A DNA stretch of 51,850 nucleotides from Gracilaria caudata (GCA_030374735.1 JASCIV010000083.1:1-51850); one strand, 5' to 3'. Positions 20,123 to 31,126 are shown, numbered from the stretch's first letter. Numbers and translations: made by a program. The notes: generated from the letters alone by a model not told the origin.

Positions 20123-21778
20123 ATGCGCGTTCAAAAACCCCCGCTTCCCCCTTCTCGTACGCCCACCAAGAGAGCCTGCAACACTCGCCAAACCTTGGAA
20201 GTCATGGGTGACGCGCTCCTCAAAGCCCAAGGGGGGATCAAGACGAGAAAGGCTACGAAGGATGTTCAGGCATCGCCAGCTGCCAGATCAACTAAATCCG
20301 ATGGAAAGCCTAGCGTCGATGACTTGAAAGACACCTCGACTCCGCAAGAAGCCCGTCGTCACGGGTTTGCCGCCACTCGGGACAAGTACATTCAGTGGTC
20401 TCTGCTCATCATTGCGTGGTTTATTCGATTCTATAGGCTTGGTGAACCAGCCGCTGTAGTTTTCGATGAGTTCCATTTCGGCACTTTTGTTGATAACATC
20501 CTCTCCGGTGCGACTTACTTTGATATTCACCCTCCACTCGGAAAACTTACGCTAGCGTTTTTCGGATGGCATGTAGGTTATCGCCCAGATCCCGACTTCG
20601 GTTACGACGAGATTGGGAAAGAATACAACGCGGTGTTGTACTATCCGCTACGTGAAATTGCTGCTGTGTTTGGAGTAATCACTGTTCCGCTAATGTATGC
20701 CACTGCACGAATGTTGGGAATGTCCTGGGTCGGTGCTATCGTATGCGCTGGGTTTTTCTGCTTTGATAATCTGAACATTATCGAAAGCAGGTTGATATTG
20801 ATGGATTCACAAATTACATTCTACCTAGTTCTCTCGCTTTACTGCGCTTTTAAACTATGGAAAACAGCACCCCGTACGTGGTCGCGGTTCTTTTGGCTCT
20901 CGTTAACAGGATTTGTGTGCGGGTGCTCGATAAGTGTGAAGTGGACCGCGTTGGCTACTCCAGGTCTCATTGCGATTGTCTCCTTCTTTGCTCTACATTT
21001 CTTGGACGAACCGTTGACTTTGCTCGAATGTGCATGGGCGGGTTTCATAGGTCTGGGATGGTATGTTGTACTCTTTTACATTCACTTTAGGACTATGACG
21101 CACACAGGACCAGGAGTGGGTTTCTTCAAGCCCGATTTCCGAGCAACCCTGATAGGAGAATCAACTTATGATCCAGGGTTAAAACGGGAACCTTTTCATA
21201 AGTTATTGATATATCTAAACAAGTATATGTTTACTGCTAACGCAGGCATAACAACGAGGCATCACTGGGAGAGTTATTGGTATCAATGGATTGTGAACTG
21301 GCGTGGACTCCTCTACTACAACAAAGATGTTGATGGGAAGTGGGCTTCAGTTTATCTTCATTGTAACCCCATCGTATGTATTGCTTGCACTGCTTGTGTC
21401 GTTACCTTCATAGTGTCAAGGCTTTTTGCCGTACGTTACAGGAATCTGAAACTTTTCAAGCCCCAGACTCGAGTCTTGCTGGCTTCTGCGATGCGCTCTG
21501 GTACGTTTCTGTTCTGGGGCTGGATAATCAACCTGTTACCTTACATCTTGGTCGATCGCTCCGCGTTTGTATACCATTACTTGCCGGGGTTGATCTATGC
21601 GCAGCTTCTCGCTGGTCTTATGGTTGATCAGCTTCCAATCAGTTTGAGGGTTATTACAATGCTCATTTTAATGTCAATGGTTATCGCTGTGTTCGTGATG
21701 TACATCCCGTGGATTTACTGCATCCCGCTCTCCAGTGAGGGCCATGATCGACTACGATGGTATGGTAGATGGGATTAG
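20123..21778 (+). CDS. protein O-mannosyltransferase (GT39/PMT) lacking MIR domains
   Basis: The frame opens at a TTG at 20105; the first ATG is 20123 (551 aa). PMT enzymes move mannose from dolichyl-phosphate-mannose to Ser/Thr in the ER lumen. A basic, disordered N-tail (about 1-88) precedes multiple membrane spans. The catalytic-loop motif VVFDEFHFG carries the Asp-Glu pair at 115-116, followed by YFDIHPPLGK (132-141). Later segments match the family: ESRLILMDSQITFY, SVKWTALATPG, MTHTGPGVGF, and a C-terminal HYLPGLIYAQ. The large lumenal loop after TGPGVGF is only about 100 residues and has no MIR repeats, unlike fungal and animal PMTs (usually about 750 aa) but like bacterial ones. It could act on another acceptor. 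Confidence 0.9.
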   Translation: MRVQKPPLPPSRTPTKRACNTRQTLEVMGDALLKAQGGIKTRKATKDVQASPAARSTKSDGKPSVDDLKDTSTPQEARRHGFAATRDKYIQWSLLIIAWFIRFYRLGEPAAVVFDEFHFGTFVDNILSGATYFDIHPPLGKLTLAFFGWHVGYRPDPDFGYDEIGKEYNAVLYYPLREIAAVFGVITVPLMYATARMLGMSWVGAIVCAGFFCFDNLNIIESRLILMDSQITFYLVLSLYCAFKLWKTAPRTWSRFFWLSLTGFVCGCSISVKWTALATPGLIAIVSFFALHFLDEPLTLLECAWAGFIGLGWYVVLFYIHFRTMTHTGPGVGFFKPDFRATLIGESTYDPGLKREPFHKLLIYLNKYMFTANAGITTRHHWESYWYQWIVNWRGLLYYNKDVDGKWASVYLHCNPIVCIACTACVVTFIVSRLFAVRYRNLKLFKPQTRVLLASAMRSGTFLFWGWIINLLPYILVDRSAFVYHYLPGLIYAQLLAGLMVDQLPISLRVITMLILMSMVIAVFVMYIPWIYCIPLSSEGHDRLRWYGRWD

Positions 21779-22390
21779 AATGAATCTTTGAGGCCGTTGA
21801 GGGAGCGTTCCCGGCACGCTTATTCGACAACGTTCGCGTTCTCAAAAATAAAGTGGCGAACAGTGTTAATATCCACTAACTGAAAACTGATTCGTTCTAG
21901 TGAGAGCTGCAGATTACGCATTGATCAGAGTTGTGAATCGAGACGTTTTCCATACTTCTTTTTTAGGAGATAACGTGCTTCCCATGGAACGATAACCCCT
22001 GACTAATACATTGACACTTGAGGAACTATTCATGGTCATCTGTATTATGTTTCTCTTAATCGAGAGAAGCTCATCTTATTGCCTTAATGGAACGCCCCAA
22101 GAATCTCGATTTTCGCTAGAGGACGGATTTATGTAATTGACATTGCAAGCCCATGCGGAGAATTGACGGAAACTGTCAACCTTGTTGTTTCCTTGAGGGG
22201 TTGTCTCGTTATGCGAAGGTAATTGACGTTTGTTAGCAAAAAGACAAGCGATAGCTAAGGTTGACTCAGATCCGTGGGGCTCATCGCAAAGTACGAACAT
22301 TTCGCTCTATGTGAGAAACACTGGTTGTGTTTTAGCCAAGACAACCCAAACAGTTTCGCTTTGTATAACCAATGCATCGTGGCTCGCTTT
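21779..22390. other. convergent intergenic region, no gene seen
   Basis: About 600 AT-rich bases between the mannosyltransferase stop and the NB-ARC stop. The frames are short and featureless. Confidence 0.5.
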
Positions 22391-23899
22391 TCATGTAGGC
22401 TCCGTTGATCCATTAACATCATCTGCTAGATGATTGCGAAAGAATTTTGAGGCCGCTGCGAGAAAAGAAGGACTTGTTTCTGACCCGGCTTCTGATAAAC
22501 TTAGAACCTGTGACAAGTGGTATGCGACGTTTTCTTTAAGATATAGCTCTTCCTCCGTGCTCCGTTGTACCTTGGTATGATTTGGGATCGCTTCTTCGGT
22601 GGAACCATTCTCAGTCGTAATCAAGAAAGAGTTGAGCAGCCTCTGGTGCCATATTCTGATTCCTTTTCCATGCTTGGCCTCATGGCTGCAGTAGTCTACC
22701 ACAATATCAGGAATGGAAATACCAAGTTTACCCTTTCTCATTTCTTGGAGAACAAGACAAAGTCTCGCCAGAGATTGAACTACTCTTACAGCTTCTTCCT
22801 TTTTGTCTAGGCCCCAAAGCCGTTGCAGAATAACGAGTGGTACCCATATACCCTTCTTAAACAATGCAAGGGAGCATACGGCGTCAAGGGCAGTTACGCC
22901 CATGTTCCAGTCTCTACTTGAAGATACGTCACGCACACACGCATCCATCGTTTTGAATAAGCCACATATTTCTCCGAATTCATCGAAGTTGCTAGTGAGA
23001 TAAGTCTGGTAGTGAAGCCACATAGTATTGCGTCTTTCTTCAGTGTTGGCGGTGGTCAATAATCGCTTGATCGCTCCGCCAACTACTGCAAGGACAAGCG
23101 GCATTCCTGAACACTTCTTCAAGATAAAGTTGGTAGGGAAATCCTTCTTGGCGCATACGGAATCAATATATGAACGACCAAATGCGGAATGTGCGCAAAA
23201 TATGTCACGGGACACGTCGCCTAAAGGCCGGCGAAGCTGGATCTGCAGCACGGATGCGCCAGCGAAAGAACGAGCAATGCTGACGCTGCGGGTGGAGGAT
23301 AAGATGGTCATACGACCCAATGCTCTTGCATGTTTACGCATAGTTAGAATGGATAGGATGTGCAGAACTTTGGGGGTACTTTCGCAGAGGTTATCTAGGA
23401 TGAGCAAGAATCGCTTCTCCTTCAAGAAACGTTGGATGGACTCCATGCATTCGTCATAATCACGCTTTCGATCAAGCAGATTCTCAATTCTCTTAGCAGA
23501 TGTGGAACCACCCAACCGGCGCATGACCTCGAAAAGATACGTGAAAGTTGCCTCGACAGTGACCCCTGGACCCAAATGAACAAGACATATGCCGTCGCGA
23601 AACACACCGTGAACTTCGGGATAGTACGCCAGTCCGCGCAGAATGACAGTTTTACCGCATCCAGGCAAGCCAACCACGGCGACTGAACGTTTGTCAGATA
23701 TGACAAGATTACACACGCTTCGCTCGATCCTGGTGGATGATTCCGAAAAGTCGAGAACGTAATGCGCCGGATTCTGACGTACTGCGATAAAGGCTGGTCG
23801 AACATATCCCAGACGTCGCCGCTTCAGACGCGGCCTTGCGAAAGGTTTGCAATCCTCGTCGCTGGGCTTGGTCGACGAACTGGCTTGGCCGATGTCCAT
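22391..23899 (-). CDS. NB-ARC (STAND) ATPase
   Basis: Start taken at the ATG whose first base is 23899 (502 aa). The frame is open to an ATG at 24136, which would add 79 weakly structured residues. After a short disordered region with a basic nuclear-localisation-like patch (RPRLKRRRLG, about 23-32) comes the NB-ARC core: P-loop GLPGCGKT (77-84), Walker B FLLILDN (164-170), sensor TRS (203-205) and GMPL-type box CSGMPLVL (263-270). A helical region of about 200 residues follows. There is no TIR, CARD, LRR, WD40 or TPR, so this is a stripped NLR/APAF1-type switch. Such ATPases act as ATP-gated oligomerising sensors in plants, animals and fungi. Immunity or cell death in this organism is inference. 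Confidence 0.82.
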   Translation of the reverse strand: MDIGQASSSTKPSDEDCKPFARPRLKRRRLGYVRPAFIAVRQNPAHYVLDFSESSTRIERSVCNLVISDKRSVAVVGLPGCGKTVILRGLAYYPEVHGVFRDGICLVHLGPGVTVEATFTYLFEVMRRLGGSTSAKRIENLLDRKRDYDECMESIQRFLKEKRFLLILDNLCESTPKVLHILSILTMRKHARALGRMTILSSTRSVSIARSFAGASVLQIQLRRPLGDVSRDIFCAHSAFGRSYIDSVCAKKDFPTNFILKKCSGMPLVLAVVGGAIKRLLTTANTEERRNTMWLHYQTYLTSNFDEFGEICGLFKTMDACVRDVSSSRDWNMGVTALDAVCSLALFKKGIWVPLVILQRLWGLDKKEEAVRVVQSLARLCLVLQEMRKGKLGISIPDIVVDYCSHEAKHGKGIRIWHQRLLNSFLITTENGSTEEAIPNHTKVQRSTEEELYLKENVAYHLSQVLSLSEAGSETSPSFLAAASKFFRNHLADDVNGSTEPT

Positions 23900-24840
23900 T
23901 TTGCGGCGCAATTTGAGGGGGACTGTTGGAACGATGGGGCGGAGATGCCAAGATGAGGTGCGAGTGCACGCTGCACGTTCCGCAGAGTCGCAGCTCACAT
24001 GCATGCCCTCTGGGAGGCGGAGTATAGAGAATGCACCATGACATACATGCTGAACGTCACGGGGAAAAGCTGTGGCCGGAAAATGGGCGTTCGCACTGTT
24101 GCGACCATGGCTCTTTTGAAGGGCACTCTGTATCATATTCAAAAATTATGGCGGGAGGCTGTCTTCATGTTCCAAAACCGGGGGGATGCTAAAGTTTTCA
24201 TTGCGTTACCTGGGAGGCACTGCCCTCTTCGGACCCGCTCAAGTTATGACTTTCACCTGCATCACGCCTCTCCAGGTTGAAAATCGTCAGTGAACGCTTC
24301 TAAAACCTGACCCAAGTTGGGGTCATGGTCTCGCTGCCGAATAGAACCAAAGAAGACATAGAGTTCATGTGAGATTTTTGCCTTTTCATGCTCCCTCCGT
24401 CCACATCGAAAACCAGGGGGCATCATTTGTCCTGCGTTCGTCCCTATATTTCGCAATGGGCAAAACAGCTGCTCATTGCGGCCATAACGAGGTCATGATA
24501 ATCTCGCTTCCTACTTTCCGCTTGCACTTGCCCACGAAAGCGCACCGATTCAGTCTGCGAAGCCCTTGAACCTCACTGTCAATGCATCGTGAACGGTCTA
24601 GTCAATGGATGTGACGCGTTAATATGGCCCGTGTATGTACCTCGTTCGTAACTCGCTCGCACGACATACGATTTTAGCATCCGTGCTGAGCACCTCGCGA
24701 CCTTCACAAATTGCTTTTCGGCCGATCCTGTACTCTATCAGGACATCACTGAGTTTCATCCCTTCTGTTTTGTGCGTGGTTTGTCATTCGTTTTCAGTTC
24801 GTAACCTTCTTTATCCTGTTTTCAGCGCCATCTGTACAAG
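23900..24840. other. divergent intergenic region
   Basis: It separates two head-to-head genes. The distal part (23900-24136) may instead code the N-terminus of the NB-ARC protein if the earlier ATG is used. A GCTTTTCGG word at 24712-24720 resembles part of the 17-base repeat at 7949 and 17641. Confidence 0.4.
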
Positions 24841-26175
24841 ATGCTTCGCCCTAGTGCAAATCTCAAACACTTCCAAACAATTGGAGGCGGGCAAGATGTA
24901 CCGGTCACCTCTAGAATATCGAACGACTCGTGTGTGCTCATCACCGCTCTCGCCAGCGGGGTCATCGATGTGTACACCCGTCCTTGCATCTCAGCAATGT
25001 TTAAGAAGACCGAAGCTTCCTACACGAAGCACGAACAAGATGGATCTCAGCCAACAGCACTCGCTCTTCAAGACGGGGGGGCTCAGGCTGTTTCCGGTGA
25101 TGATCTTGGCTTTCTTCATGTGTGGTTGACGAGTGACCCGGAGAAGTGCACTTCAAGACAGTGTGGATATGGTCCGGTGTCTGACGTGGCGATAAGCAGC
25201 CACTACTTGTTGGTGTGCTTCAAGGGAACCGCTGAAAAGGATGGGTGCATGGTTTTGATAAAGAAGGGACTCAATGTTAAAGATGATTGGGAGCCAGTTA
25301 AGGTGTACAAGCCTGGAAAATACTCAAAGTGTGCACTGTCGGAGAAACTGAAGCTCAAGGAACTCAACGTGGTCTATTTTCACAACAAGAGTCTTATCTA
25401 CGAGAAGAATCCACAGGACACAGATGAGCAGGCATTTGAATACCTTGAGGGCATGAAACCATTTTTTGTGTGTCGCAATGCCGCGTGCTTCAAAGCACTC
25501 GTGTTTGCGGCGTTGGTTCAGCGGTATCTGGTGCTTTGGGACCCACGACATCCCGTGGTCGAAGGTAAGAACCCCTTCCTCTTCAAACTGAAGTCATCTG
25601 ATAGGGTTGCCTTGAACAAGACGTCATCCGCATCTTCCGTTTGTGATGGTCGCATGTTTATTGCTACCGTTTTCGAGAACAAACTGTGTATAGTTACTTT
25701 GGAAAGGGAAATTGAGCGGAAGTCAGACACGTCAGCAAGGGGTGAGAACAAGGACACTCTCACGAAGCCTACAGTTTTCCAGGCGGTGCAAGAACTGATT
25801 AGTGGAAACCCAGAACCGGTCGACACTCTAATGGCAGCAGTAGACTCTGTAGAACATGAGACCGAGCTGACTTCGAAGGCCGGTACAGCCATCATCAAGG
25901 AGGATGCTACAGAAACAGTTTCCGAAACTCCAAAAGACGCTACGACCGAGGACGCTTTGGAGGCGTCTCCAACGCCTGAAGCAGATGCTAATTACAAAGA
26001 AATCGCCAACGAAGATCTCTCTACACCGAAATTGGTAGCCAGAGAATTATTGCTCCCGGACGATCCAGAAAGGGATGAAGGCCATGACGACGTAGTCGTC
26101 ACTGACGGAGAAGACAATGAAGAAGTTGTGGAAGATCCAGAAGGAATGGCTCATGAATTCTGGGGCTTATTCTAA
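24841..26175 (+). CDS. unknown beta-propeller-like protein with acidic tail
   Basis: A 444-aa frame starting at ATG. Residues about 25-300 have the spacing of a degenerate WD40-like propeller: VLITALASGVIDVYTRP, DDLGFLHVWLT, SDVAISSHYLLVCF and YLVLWDPRHPVVEGK. Clear GH/WD signatures are scarce, so the fold is inferred. From about 315 to the end the chain is disordered and rich in Glu, Asp, Ala and Thr (PETVS, EATPTPEAD-like runs), ending in EFWGLF. An acidic tail on a propeller suggests a chaperone or ribosome/chromatin assembly role, but I cannot name a family. No targeting peptide. Intronless. Confidence 0.65.
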   Translation: MLRPSANLKHFQTIGGGQDVPVTSRISNDSCVLITALASGVIDVYTRPCISAMFKKTEASYTKHEQDGSQPTALALQDGGAQAVSGDDLGFLHVWLTSDPEKCTSRQCGYGPVSDVAISSHYLLVCFKGTAEKDGCMVLIKKGLNVKDDWEPVKVYKPGKYSKCALSEKLKLKELNVVYFHNKSLIYEKNPQDTDEQAFEYLEGMKPFFVCRNAACFKALVFAALVQRYLVLWDPRHPVVEGKNPFLFKLKSSDRVALNKTSSASSVCDGRMFIATVFENKLCIVTLEREIERKSDTSARGENKDTLTKPTVFQAVQELISGNPEPVDTLMAAVDSVEHETELTSKAGTAIIKEDATETVSETPKDATTEDALEASPTPEADANYKEIANEDLSTPKLVARELLLPDDPERDEGHDDVVVTDGEDNEEVVEDPEGMAHEFWGLF

Positions 26176-27210
26176 TAGATTCCTGGCTTTTTTTAACCTT
26201 AGCTTCACAGATATGAGGCAAGGGCGCCTGAATCGTGAAGATAAACATTGGAGTTTTCCGCTGGTGTACGAAGTGGTCATGTCTGATCGTTACATGGTGT
26301 AATTGACATAGTTTGCTCAAGGGTTGCAAGCTGTAACGATAGCTTGAGGAACAGTTCATGAACATGATGATCCACATGCAAGTATTCCTCAACTTTGAAT
26401 ACTGGTCGACTCAAGGGAACGACGAACGACGATTCTGTCTCTTTTCCTCTCGTAACGGCAGTGTGGGATGTTGCACGAGTCTTGGCAACCGCTTAGTAAC
26501 ACCAGGTATCACCGCAGTTCTCTAACTTTCATTTTTACATAGTTTCGTAATGACAATTCCTCGCAGAAAACCTTGCATTCTTTGAATTAAATCGATCAGA
26601 ACACGGCATAGAGATCGGAAGTACCGTGTTAGCAACAATCTTATTGCGTACGTCTCCGAAGGCCAGCGGAGCACTAGCTAGTAGAGATGGGTCTCGAACG
26701 AACGAGACCTTTATTTTTGAGGAGAGAGGGTGTGCCACTAAGCGGGCGCAACGTTGGCTCCCACGATAGGTCTCTCCTAAAAAAAGTCAATAACTTCTTT
26801 GCGCAACGCCTTTCTAAATTCCGGAAGAGAAAACCGTTGTCTCTGTGCTGCGGCAGCGTACCGTCGGTACCTTGCAGAGATGTAGAGCGGCGAAGCACAA
26901 CATGATCAGATGTTTTCCTCAAGTTCGTGCCCCACGTGCAACGTTGTGGTCTTTGCTAACATATGAGGCTAAGGGAACCAGATGAAGGACGTGCACAGTG
27001 TGGAACTGCGCCGTTCGTCCTCAAAAATATGTGGTTGCGGAACAGGCTAGTGCTTTTCATTCGTTTTCTGAGCGATGATTTCACGTCCAGCTCAGACGCG
27101 ACGTCCAACAAGACTTCGTGCTTCTTCTCTCAGGTTCTTCCTTGCGCCACCCGACTTACCAAGTTTGTCGACGCGCTTGTTCTGAATGACACCGCAGTTG
27201 GCTCGGACAA
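26176..27210. other. convergent intergenic stretch, no convincing gene
   Basis: About one kilobase between two stops. GGTCTCG...CGAGACC at about 26690-26709 forms a 7-bp hairpin with a 6-nt loop, followed by an A/T run. The small frames (up to 97 codons) have no features. Confidence 0.45.
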
Positions 27211-28884
27211 TTAATTCACAAAGAAGGTTCTTTGAGGAAACTCGATGTCAACCATCTTCGAATTCCTCAGCAGAATGGCTCGAAGCACATCGTCACCGCG
27301 CATCAATGCCTTGACTCGTTCCAGTTTGGCTAGGGAGGGCTCAAATACGCCCTTATTTCTGAAGTATAATCGATCGCCATCTCGAAGTCTAGAGAATTCA
27401 CGTTCCCAGATAGCCAACAAAGTCGGCCCAAATGATGATCCAAAAGCATGATCCTCAGCCATAAGACCAGGCCATGCTTCAATTCTGTCAGGAGTGCGAT
27501 ATACTCTTCGCAACTTTGACTGAACAACTGGGCTTTTTGAAATTTCTTCGAAGGAAGCTGCTCTTCTCCGACCAAACATGGCTCGAATGGTGTTGTACGA
27601 CGGCAACGCATGATCTCGACCTCTCTGCAGATTAAGAGCGATGAGATCGAAGTTGTCAGACTCCCCTTCAATGCCAGTGAATAAAAAGTTTCGCAAGGCA
27701 TCTACAACAAGAAGATCCACTTTCTGTGCGCGACTTACAAGAGCACCACGAAGGAACTGTTCAACGCCAAACTGCATGAAGAAAGTTCTCTCACGGAAGA
27801 AAGAGGAACGCAAAGTGAAGGGTTGAAGGAAAAAGTTGCCTGCCCCTCTGCGATTAATCCTGTTCCCTACCATCGTGTGACCTACTCGAAAGGCAGCCGT
27901 ACTAAAGGTCAAGCTGATAGTTGGATTCACGGCTTTATCAAAGCCTCGATACGCAGGCATACCTTTTCCAGTTATCGACGGATACCACTCCTCAAACACT
28001 ATCTTTTGCCATTGAGCTTCATTGATCTTCTTTGCATTCTGAAACAAAAGCTCGTCATCCATAAACGGAAACTCTTCTTTAAGTTCTCTGGCGATGGAGT
28101 TGTGTTCTCTCAAGAATATCGTGTGAATTGAGGTTAACAAAGGATGTTCATTGGCACGATGATCACCGGCCAGAAAATATCTTTTCCCGGAGTTCGGGGG
28201 GGCGTTGACAAAGTCAGTATTGGCAGGCAAAAAGTCGTCTGGACCGGTTTTCATTAAACCGTCACGCATGGTACGAAGGAAGTTGCTTCTCATTCGATTA
28301 GGGCCATAAACGTTGGCGAGATCAACAACGGAGCTAAGCGTATTCTCTGGCCGCTCAATCCTGCCTTCTTGATCATCTCTAACACGCACGGATCGTTTAA
28401 AAGCCAATGACTGGCCATGTCCTCCAGCGTAGTCTCCTGTGGCGATGGGAATAGGCATGAGTTCCTTATTATTTGTTGGCGTTGAAACGAGTGTGTGATC
28501 CAAGAACTGTCCGATAAATGTCGTAAGTTCGTTCAAACCCCTCTCATCGAAGGTTTCCTCTGCTTGAGAACTCAATATATTGGAAATATCTCGTGGAGAC
28601 CTCAACTGCGACCCAGTTGGGACAGCAGAAGTGAGAGATTTGAAGTACGAAAATTGCGGACGATTGGTAGAGCCCCACAACTTACTTTTTTCAGAATAGT
28701 TGTTTGTACAAGTTCCATCTAATTCTCGGAATCGCAGATTGCAGGTCGTGCGTCGTCTAGCGTTGAAGACAAAACTATCCGGCTGAACAGGGGTCATTGC
28801 CGACACGTCAGCACCATTTCCAGACGGCGGCTGGGCGTTTGCATAAGAACAAAGAAGAACAAAGAGAACAGGGGTGAGAGTCAT
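27211..28884 (-). CDS. secreted animal-type haem peroxidase
   Basis: The frame starts with an ATG at 28941, but the ATG at 28884 gives a clean signal peptide (MTLTPVLFVLLCSYANA, then QPPS), so the 557-aa start is preferred. The peroxidase-cyclooxygenase family uses H2O2 to oxidise halides, phenols or lipids. Haem-site residues seen are FIGQFLDHT with Asp129 and distal His130, AGDHRANEHP with catalytic Arg243 and Glu246, and FRVGHTMV with proximal His336. SIHTIFLREHNSIA, VVDLANVYGP and NLQRGRDHALPSYN also match. Thr131 occupies the position of the Asp that binds calcium in mammalian peroxidases. The compact single domain, without propeptide or extra modules, resembles bacterial and algal forms. 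It probably acts in the wall or secretory route (inference). Confidence 0.92.
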   Translation of the reverse strand: MTLTPVLFVLLCSYANAQPPSGNGADVSAMTPVQPDSFVFNARRRTTCNLRFRELDGTCTNNYSEKSKLWGSTNRPQFSYFKSLTSAVPTGSQLRSPRDISNILSSQAEETFDERGLNELTTFIGQFLDHTLVSTPTNNKELMPIPIATGDYAGGHGQSLAFKRSVRVRDDQEGRIERPENTLSSVVDLANVYGPNRMRSNFLRTMRDGLMKTGPDDFLPANTDFVNAPPNSGKRYFLAGDHRANEHPLLTSIHTIFLREHNSIARELKEEFPFMDDELLFQNAKKINEAQWQKIVFEEWYPSITGKGMPAYRGFDKAVNPTISLTFSTAAFRVGHTMVGNRINRRGAGNFFLQPFTLRSSFFRERTFFMQFGVEQFLRGALVSRAQKVDLLVVDALRNFLFTGIEGESDNFDLIALNLQRGRDHALPSYNTIRAMFGRRRAASFEEISKSPVVQSKLRRVYRTPDRIEAWPGLMAEDHAFGSSFGPTLLAIWEREFSRLRDGDRLYFRNKGVFEPSLAKLERVKALMRGDDVLRAILLRNSKMVDIEFPQRTFFVN

Positions 28885-29757
28885 GTTCGAGAAAAGAAAC
28901 TTCCTGCTGATAAATGCCACGACGTGAATCGCTTTTAACATTTCGGCAGGAAAGACCGAAACCCTTCGCGCAGGTGATGAACGCTTTAATAGTTTCGATG
29001 AATGTGAAGCGAGACTTTCGCCGCGAAATAGTTGAAACTGAGAAACGTAATGGAATATATGCTTCTCGACTTCGCAAGAAAGTGAAACGGTGAATGGGAT
29101 GGACGATAGTCTTCCTCAGGTCCGGAGGTTCGGTTTGTGTTGATGGCTGGATGATGCACTGGTGCAGGTGAACTCTTATCTATAAGAATAAGACATGGAA
29201 GACGACGAGAGGCACGCTCGAAACTCAGTGGAAGAAAAAGGATTTGTTGTTCGAACAGACAAAACGGGTGGCTTCAGTGTGAAGGAGGCGCAAGGATGTA
29301 AACCACCAAGCAGACACAAGACCGACTGTAAACGCAAGTTGTGGAGGCATGATTTCTGGATTCGAGAACTTTATCGTTTGTGCTTGGTTCACCAACAAGC
29401 GAAGAGTATTCGTGTATGTGGCAGCCAGCGGCGTTGGCAGAGGAGAGCTAAAAGCTTCAAGACGGAAGCGTTTTAAAGAATTCTGCAGACAGAACCGACA
29501 GGTGAGCAATTTGCTTAGAATATTAACGTTGAGATCTCGACCAGCCTCGAATACAGACGAGAGTTGCTCAACTGTACCATTGTATGCCTCTAGAAACCAG
29601 TCTCGAGAGCAGATGATCGGGGTCTCGGGTGAATTCTTGAAAGTCCTCACAGACATGACAAGACAAGTACAGGGGTACAACTCATTTGTCCATCGCCAGC
29701 TTTCTGCGACTACTGGGGAAGAGACTGTGCTGGCTACAGGGTTAGGGGGTGAGGGTT

Positions 29758-29792
29758 CTCTCAAGACAGGATCTCAAGACAGGATCTCAAGA
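29758..29792. repeat. tandem repeat, 13-bp unit, about 2.7 copies
   Basis: The unit TCTCAAGACAGGA is repeated without mismatch. No coding context. Confidence 0.8.
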
Positions 29793-30177
29793 CCTACAAA
29801 ACACCATAGCTTGACAGTATTTGAATTACCGTGTGGCTGTGATCGGCACGGCAATACCCCCTGGTTTCTAAATACTTCGCATAGAGCCGTCCTTGATGTA
29901 CTCCACAAATTCAAGAGGTCTCAAAGACACGGCACGCCTGAAGCAGCGTGGGGTTGGAAATAGGTATCAAGCTTCCTCGAAGATTTGGGCATGGCATCCG
30001 CTCTGTTGCACAAATCTGTAGCTACGAAATGGTATTTAGTCTTAACTACAAAGAGAAAACCATAATAAGGCTCCGGACAAGCACGAAGCCAATAGTGGAA
30101 AACGATTTCCAAAGATGTGTCTGCTTCGTAAGCAAGAGCTCTATAACACGACATAGAGTTGGATGAACGATAGGAAG

Positions 30178-30192
30178 GTACTGAGTCAGTAC
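30178..30192. repeat. perfect palindrome, 7-bp arms, 1-nt centre
   Basis: GTACTGA, G, TCAGTAC. Confidence 0.7.
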
Positions 30193-31068
30193 TACTGACC
30201 TTCTCGGAAGAGAGAAGTCAGCTCTTCACTGTATTTGTACTTTTCCTACGATTTCTTCTCGTACACGAAGTTGACAGACTGTATATTCGGTTTCTAAACG
30301 CTTAGAACATCGTGTAACCATGAAGACGGTCATCTGTTTCTATCGATATTCGTAGGCCACCGGTTCACTTCTCAGTGATTGCATGGCTCGAATTGAGATG
30401 GCGATGTCGATGTCGATGGCACCTTAGGTTAGGCACTGTACTTCGGCTCGCCATACACACGAGTACATGCATGCACGAATACCATTAAACTTCAAGAGAA
30501 GAGTGCAGGGAAGCAGTAGTTTCAGCAGATTGCCGAACTGCATTCAAGAAAATCATTACCCATCGAATGAACAGTGACTAACGAAAGCATCACCTGATCG
30601 TCACACGAGACTCACTACCGAAGGGAGTAAGTGACGGATAATAAGTTATCTCAAGAATTTTGAGCTCTTTGAGGTCGTTAATGTCACAAAACATCAGTTT
30701 CGTCGCGTGTGAGTCGTTTGGAACGCCACAAAGACGCCGCACAGCCCCAAATGGCGCGTCCATCAAGGAGCGGGCTTGGCTTATGTGAAACGAAATTCTG
30801 GACTTGTGGAGACACAGAAAACCGCGACTCAGTCGGACCAGTAAGTTTTTTATTATTTGAGAGGGCTACCACGCAAAAGACAAGACATCCAGCGTTCTTC
30901 CCCTATACTGTATCTCTGATCTCCCTATCTTTTTTTTTATCGATAGGCAAAGTATACACCTGTAGCTAGACGTGGAGGTCCAAGGTAGAGGCACTTCTAC
31001 ATTTGTTTAAACGTAGTCGAAGTTCGTTCTTCGTCGCTGAGATACTCGGTACTCAAAACAATTTGCGT

Positions 31069-31126
31069 GTCAGGCTGCCTGACTCAGGCATCCATTGCCC
31101 TTTATCTATGATTTGGTCCAAATCAT
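31069..31126. repeat. pair of short perfect palindromes
   Basis: GTCAGGC-T-GCCTGAC at 31069-31083 overlaps a second one (GCCTGA-C-TCAGGC, 31077-31089). ATGATTTGG-T-CCAAATCAT follows at 31108-31126. Confidence 0.75.
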
